A stretch of DNA of 64,000 nt from Phymatolithon calcareum (taxonomy: Eukaryota; Rhodophyta; Florideophyceae; Hapalidiales). Position 1 is the first letter of the stretch. Each line of letters opens with the position of its first letter. The notes under the pieces were generated by a model. The model was not told where the DNA came from, did not search any database, and saw nothing but the letters and a program-made list of their open reading frames with translations. Location of the stretch: the NCBI GenBank assembly GCA_977006965.1, contig OZ345359.1, forward strand, positions 1,550,001 through 1,614,000, in the 5' to 3' direction. Both the position numbers and the translations under genes were made by a program. Shown here one piece after another: positions 59,023-64,000 of this stretch.

Positions 59023-61031
59023 TGCCCAAAGACGCGATCGACTCCGCAATGAGAACACGTCATAGGACGTGAATGATGCAACAAAACCAATATTTATCTC
59101 TCGTGTATAGTCCGCTCTGGGCAATGTGTCACTCAAACATACAGATTCTGCTTCGGAGACGGTTCACCGCTTATTGCTGAAGATGAAAAATAGAGTACCT
59201 AACCACAATCCGCCGTACAAGCTATTGTCCCCTCTCAGCTGTCTCCACGCTTCTCAAACTTCCAACATCAAATGCATAATCTTGTGGTCTCCCAAAACCA
59301 TCCTCTAATCTCATGCGAGCATCGAATGGGAACATGCACTAAACATTGTTAAACAGCATAGCAAAACACTTCGCATTCATCCATCGTCGATTAACTTGGG
59401 ACAGATTACTACTCCTCAAGTCGGTCATGCATCCAGGTACCATGCCCCAGTTTTAGGAGTTTGCGCGTCATCTGCATTTTGATAATTCACTCTGGCATGT
59501 CACATGGAGAAGTGAAATGCTCCCTTCTTCAGGAAGGAGACATGCAGCTCATTGCGTGAAGCGCCTTGAGCGATTCTAAAACAGACAACTTGTCCAACGA
59601 AGTAGCAACATTAGGACCATCACATTCAACCCTTTTACCAATACCGTCTCGAAATCGGATCGCGGCAAACAATTGTTCTTCCTCCAAATTTGGTGCAAGT
59701 CCTCAGGCTCACCCATATCTGTACCTTCGCAAAGAAATTCCCACCCCATCTCCACCCTACTTCAATCGACCTTCCAACCTCCAAGACTTCCATCTCACTA
59801 TCTCATCCCGCAACCTTCACAAACACAACAATGGTTCTTATCTTCAATGCCATCGGTGATCTGTTCAACACGCTGTTCAACATCACCCCTTCACACGCTC
59901 ACGCCACCACTGTCACTACCACAATTTACAACGACAATACTCAATCTGTCATTCAAGGTCGTGCCTCCAACCCACCCATCGCCGAACACCCATACGTCGC
60001 TGAAAATCTTTACCCTAATGGACAAGGTCGCGCCGAAGCCCTTGATGATGTACCACGAGCGGTCCTTCAGGAGAAGCTCGATAAGATGACGAATGCGCAC
60101 GCCGTCGCCGTCACCGTCGCAAGTGACCACGCCGAAATGCTCGAATGGATGAATGATGAATATCGGAAAGTGAGGGCAACCCTGTTGCACAATGAACTCG
60201 ACTGGGACGTAGTCGAGGACACGTTAAATAAGAAGATCAAGACATTACTATACATTATGGATTCTCAACGCATGCGTGCCGCACATGCCGAAGGGCGAGC
60301 AAACTGGATGGAGATTGAAACCAGACGAGCTAACAAGGCTGAACAGAAGGTCGCTCATCTCGAGCGCGTTATCACACACATGCAGGAAAGTGCGCAGCGT
60401 AGAACTCATCACATGCATGCCAATATGAAGAAGGCGGTGGAGAAGAACTACGATTTGACGCGTCGTATGAACGGTGTTGAGATAACATCTGAAGAGGATA
60501 AAGTTCATATGTACAAGATGTTGCAGCAAGCGGAAGAGAAGCATGCCAAGGCGATGGAGAAGAACTGTGACTTGACACGTCGTATCGACGGTCTTGAGAT
60601 TACAGCAGAGGAAGAAAAAGTTCATATGGACAAGATGTTGCAGCAAGCGGAAGAGAAGCATACCAAGGTGATGGAGAAGAATTGTGATTTGAGGCGTCGT
60701 ATCACCGGGCTTGAGAATACAGCAGAGGAAGATAAAGTTCATATGTCCAAGATGTTGCAGCGAGCGGAAGAGAAGCATGCCAAGGCGATGGAGAAGAACT
60801 GTGACTTGATGCGTCGTATGAACGGTGTTGAGATAACAGCTGAAGAGGATAAAGTTCATATGTACAAGATGCTACAGCGAGCGGAAGAGAAGCATACCAA
60901 GATCGTTCGTAAGTATGAAGATTCGCAGCGGTTGGTTTCCATTCTGCAGTGGCAAGCCAATGCACATTCCCATGCCAAAGTACAAGATTCACCGTAATCA
61001 TGGATTAAACAACAGTTATTCCAACAAGCTT
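59023..61031 (+). repeat. Coiled-coil repeat unit 2 (promoter-deleted)
   Basis: The unit starts with TGCCCAAAGACGCGA, as unit 3 does at 61032, and is tandem with it. Between TACAAGCT near 59222 and the shared leader near 59235 about 335 bases present in units 1 and 3 are missing, including the TATTTAAA box. Its 3' flank is cut off 34 bases after the gene's stop, at AACAAGCTT. Confidence 0.85.
59831..60997 (+). CDS. Coiled-coil repeat protein, family member 2
   Basis: It is 388 residues from ATG 59831, with the same start context as member 1. The N-terminal region is nearly identical to member 3, including the five-residue insertion around EHPYVAENLY that is absent from member 1. It lacks seven residues just before the repeats (HANMKKAV instead of HALLKEESGKVKKAV). 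It carries four 39-residue repeats where the others have three. All length differences are multiples of three. Its promoter-like zone is deleted, so expression is doubtful unless a new promoter serves it. Confidence 0.65.
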   Translation: MVLIFNAIGDLFNTLFNITPSHAHATTVTTTIYNDNTQSVIQGRASNPPIAEHPYVAENLYPNGQGRAEALDDVPRAVLQEKLDKMTNAHAVAVTVASDHAEMLEWMNDEYRKVRATLLHNELDWDVVEDTLNKKIKTLLYIMDSQRMRAAHAEGRANWMEIETRRANKAEQKVAHLERVITHMQESAQRRTHHMHANMKKAVEKNYDLTRRMNGVEITSEEDKVHMYKMLQQAEEKHAKAMEKNCDLTRRIDGLEITAEEEKVHMDKMLQQAEEKHTKVMEKNCDLRRRITGLENTAEEDKVHMSKMLQRAEEKHAKAMEKNCDLMRRMNGVEITAEEDKVHMYKMLQRAEEKHTKIVRKYEDSQRLVSILQWQANAHSHAKVQDSP

Positions 61032-61464
61032 TGCCCAAAGACGCGACCGACTCCACAATGCAAACAGGACATAGGACGTGAATAATGTTGTACAACGCAT
61101 ATTTATCTCTAGCGTGTAGTCCACTTTGAACAATGTCACTCAAACCTGGAGGTTCTGCAAGGCGATGGTTCACCGCTCAGTGTTGAATAAGAAAATAGAG
61201 TACCTAACTACAGTGGGCTGTACAAGCTGTAGACACGCAATGATGCAGGGGTGTAATGAACGACATTATCATCATCGACCTCGGAGCTCTATAACAGCTC
61301 CTTGCGATCTATCCAACGACATTGTTAACACCGTATGGTGAACAACTCTTCCAAGAGGAACAAACGGATTAATCTCAGACACCGATTAAAACTGAACGTA
61401 CTGTTAGTCTAGTTTCAGTTAGTGCCCCCATTTTTGAAGAGTGTGCAATCGCTCGCCCCACCCT

Positions 61465-61472
61465 TATTTAAA
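61465..61472 (+). promoter_or_regulatory. TATA-like box of coiled-coil unit 3
   Basis: TATTTAAA sits in the same CCCACCC...CCGCGATCC setting as at 43567-43574. Confidence 0.45.
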
Positions 61473-62179
61473 CCGCGATCCAGGTCGCATCTTGCACTGA
61501 GTCACTGCATCAGAGAGAGATCACTCATTTTCAAAATAATCTCAGTGATTATAAAGCTCTTGTACCCTGCCAGCTGTCTCTACGCTTTTCAAGCTTCCAA
61601 CGTCAAATGCATAATCTTGTGGTCTCCCAAAACCATCCTCTACTCTCATACGAGCCTCGAATGGGAACAGGCACACAACACTGTTCAACAGCATAGCAAA
61701 ACACTTCGCATTCATCCACGGTCGATTCGCTAGGGACGGTTTTCTACCTCTCAAATCGTCCGTGCATCCAGGTACCATGTCCCAGATTTAGGAGTTTGCG
61801 CCTCATCTGCATCTTGATGATTCGCTCTGGCATGTCACATGGAGAAGTGAAATGTTCCCTTCTTCAGGAAGGGGACATGCAGCTCATTGCGTGCATCACC
61901 TTGAGCGATTCCAAAACCGACAACTTGTCAATCACAGTGACAGCACTACGAACATCACATTCAACTCTCTTGCCAATACCGTCTCGAAATCGGATCTCGG
62001 CAAGCAACTGCTCTTCCTCCAAATATTGTGCAAGTCCTCGGGCACACTCATGTCTGTACCTTCGCCAAGAAATTCCCATCCCATTCCCAGCCTACTTCAA
62101 TCGACCTTCCAAACTCCACGGCTTTATGCTCACTATCTCATGAGATTCTCATCGCACAACATTCGAAAACACAACAGTG

Positions 62180-63247
62180 ATGCTTATCTTCAACTCCATC
62201 GGCGACCTGTTCGACACGCTGTTCAACCTCACCCCTTCACACGCTCACGCCACCACTGTCACTACCACAATTTACAACGACAATACTCAATCTGTCATTC
62301 AAGGTCGTGCCTCCAACCCACCCATCGCCGAACACCCATACGTCGCTGAAAATCTTTACCCTAATGGACAAGGTCGCGCCGAAGCCCTTGATGATATACC
62401 ACGAGCGGTCCTTCAGGAGAAGCTCGATAAGATGACGAATGCGCACGCCGTCGCCGTCACCGTCGCAAGTGACCACGCCGAAATGCTCGAATGGATGAAT
62501 GATGAATACCGGAAAGTGAGAGCAACCCTGTTGCACAATGAACTCGACTGGGACGTAGTCGAGGACACGTTAAATAAGAAGATCAAGACATTACAATACA
62601 TTATGGATGCTCAGCGCATGCGTGCTGCACATGCCGAAGGGCGAGCAAACTGGATGGAGATTGAAACCAGACGAGCTAACAAGGCTGAACAGAAGGTCAC
62701 TCATCTCGAGCACGTTGTCACACAAATGCAGGAAAGTGCGCAGCGTAGCATGCATCACATGCATGCTTTACTTAAGGAGGAGAGTGGCAAGGTGAAGAAG
62801 GCGGTGGAGAAGATCTGTGACTTAACGCGTCGTATGAACGGTGTTGAGATAACATCTGAAGAGGATAAAGTTCATATGTACAAGATGTTGCAGCACGCGG
62901 AAGAGAGGCATACCAAGGTGATGGAGAAGAATTGTGACTTGAGGCGTCTTATCGCTGGGCTTGAGATTACAGCAGAGGAAGAAAAAGTTCATATGGACAA
63001 GATGCTGCAGCGAGCGGAAGAGAAGCGTGCCAATGCGATGGAGAAGAACTGTGACTTGATGCGTCGTATGAGCGGTCTTGAAATAACAGCTGAAGAGGAT
63101 AAAGTTCATATGTACACGATGCTACAGCGAGCGGAAGAGAAGCATACCAAGCTCGCTCATAAGTATGAAGAGTCGCAGCGGATTATTTTGATTCTACAGG
63201 AGCAAGCCAATGCACATTCCCCTGCCAAAGTACAAGATTCACCGTAA
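62180..63247 (+). CDS. Coiled-coil repeat protein, family member 3
   Basis: The codon that is ATG in members 1 and 2 is GTG here (62177). The next codon, GTT in the others, is ATG (62180), so a start is kept one codon later, giving 355 residues. The rest matches the family: Thr/Asn-rich region, EMLEWMNDEYRKVRATLLHNE, three 39-residue repeats, and the PAKVQDSP end. No stops or frame changes are present. Confidence 0.65.
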   Translation: MLIFNSIGDLFDTLFNLTPSHAHATTVTTTIYNDNTQSVIQGRASNPPIAEHPYVAENLYPNGQGRAEALDDIPRAVLQEKLDKMTNAHAVAVTVASDHAEMLEWMNDEYRKVRATLLHNELDWDVVEDTLNKKIKTLQYIMDAQRMRAAHAEGRANWMEIETRRANKAEQKVTHLEHVVTQMQESAQRSMHHMHALLKEESGKVKKAVEKICDLTRRMNGVEITSEEDKVHMYKMLQHAEERHTKVMEKNCDLRRLIAGLEITAEEEKVHMDKMLQRAEEKRANAMEKNCDLMRRMSGLEITAEEDKVHMYTMLQRAEEKHTKLAHKYEESQRIILILQEQANAHSPAKVQDSP

Positions 63248-63699
63248 TCATGGATTAAACAACAGTTATTCCAACAAGCTTCTACCCTTCCTTGTATTCC
63301 TATGCAGACTCACTTGAAACTTGTAAATACTTTCCTTCTGCAATCCGTTTGTAACCTCAGCATCTACCGTAAGGAAATGTTTCTCCACCACCGTTTCCAC
63401 ATTGGGTCTCTTACTGAAGCAAAGCAGTCATGTGAAAGATCTCCCGAGCAGATTCTGTTCTGGATGTGGGCAAAAGGCACTCCGAGTCAGCGACTTTTTC
63501 CCGGAAGTAGTAGTGGGCCGCCGATGTCCATCCGGTCGGTCACCTCGGACTTCCGCGTTTGCCTCACCGACAATGGTGACAGTGCATGCTGAGATGTTAC
63601 AGGCGCTTATAAGTCGTTTTAAAGGCACATGTATGATCCGTTTCCGCCTCGATTTGAACCACCCGAACTGGGCTGAAGAGAAGCACTCGTGGAGTATGT

Positions 63700-64000
63700 T
63701 TTTTTTCCTTTCAGGTTTATTTAAAAGCCCCACAGACTTCCGAAGATACGAGCAAGGCTTCCTCTGATGCTACCTACCTTTGTGCAGCTCACGAAACGAC
63801 CACCAGTATGGCGGACGGGAAAACTCAGGACTCAAAGTAGTCCTATCTCAGTCCTCTACTGGATTGTTGGTGCTTGGACTCGACCACTTTCTGCCTTGCA
63901 TTCTGCGGATTAATACAGGCCTTCTTCGCTTTCCATGCGTTCTATGAGTGTCTTGCTAAATAGTAAGAGCTCATATAGTGCCTTTTCTATTTCCAGTCGT
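63700..64000. other. Window end, nothing recognised
   Basis: The sequence after unit 3 has a T-run and a short open frame but no motif. Confidence 0.4.

Larger units (their letters stand above)
61032..63699 (+). repeat. Coiled-coil repeat unit 3
   Basis: This is the most complete unit. It has the upstream part shared with unit 2, the promoter-like zone and leader shared with unit 1, the gene, and the 3' flank shared with unit 1. Similarity to unit 1 ends at GAGTATGT, 63699. Confidence 0.85.

Noticed and set aside
1-64000. CRISPR array or bacterial-type operon
   Set aside because: There are no regularly spaced repeats, no ribosome-binding sites and no polycistronic layout; spliceosomal introns and eukaryotic families show that this is nuclear DNA.

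Overview
The window is nuclear DNA from a photosynthetic eukaryote, and a red alga (Rhodophyta) fits best. Genes are compact and mostly intronless. The four introns I can place are only about 85-111 bases, with GT-AG ends and a CTAAY branch site. A siroheme-pathway enzyme carries a basic, serine-rich leader beginning Met-Ala-Phe, as red-algal plastid transit peptides often do. A tRNA-Ala gene has an extra 19 bases in its D-loop, a type of insertion known from unicellular red algae. The organism assignment is inference.

Layout. 1-5.5 kb is a retroelement graveyard: decayed non-LTR reverse transcriptase (about 325-1600), a possible Ty3-type relic (about 2.7-3.5 kb, minus), a tRNA-Gly-like sequence, and the tRNA-Ala gene with its D-loop insertion. 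5.5-41.3 kb is gene-bearing: a secreted thioredoxin/PDI-like protein; a giant tandem-BRCT nuclear protein (minus); a (6-4) photolyase/animal-type cryptochrome with one intron; an unrecognised multi-pass membrane protein; about 5.6 kb without a convincing gene; uroporphyrinogen-III methyltransferase (minus); a proline-rich small protein; a STAND/NB-ARC relic (minus); a class I histone deacetylase with one intron (minus); a Sec14-like lipid-transfer protein; a protein with 16 AT-hooks (minus); a small one-helix membrane protein; an RBM28/Nop4-type nucleolar RRM protein; CSN8; and SNU13 (minus).

41.4-64 kb is a second mobile and repetitive region. It has a LINE-type RNase H tail, then a repeat unit carrying a coiled-coil gene with 39-residue internal repeats. 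Next comes a nest of three retroelements: an old LINE fragment split by a nearly intact LINE, with a Ty1/copia element at the LINE's 5' junction. The copia primer-binding site matches the initiator tRNA-Met anticodon arm. Last come two more tandem copies of the coiled-coil unit. All three coiled-coil genes stay open despite length changes, so this family is the best candidate for an undescribed system here.

The cellular genes are not an operon and do not form one pathway. Several serve nuclear information processing (chromatin deacetylation, AT-rich DNA binding, DNA repair, ribosome and snRNP biogenesis, the COP9 signalosome), which probably reflects ordinary gene content. A short palindromic word built on GTACAGTAC recurs in spacers of the gene-rich part, including just upstream of three genes, but I did not see it in the retroelement regions.
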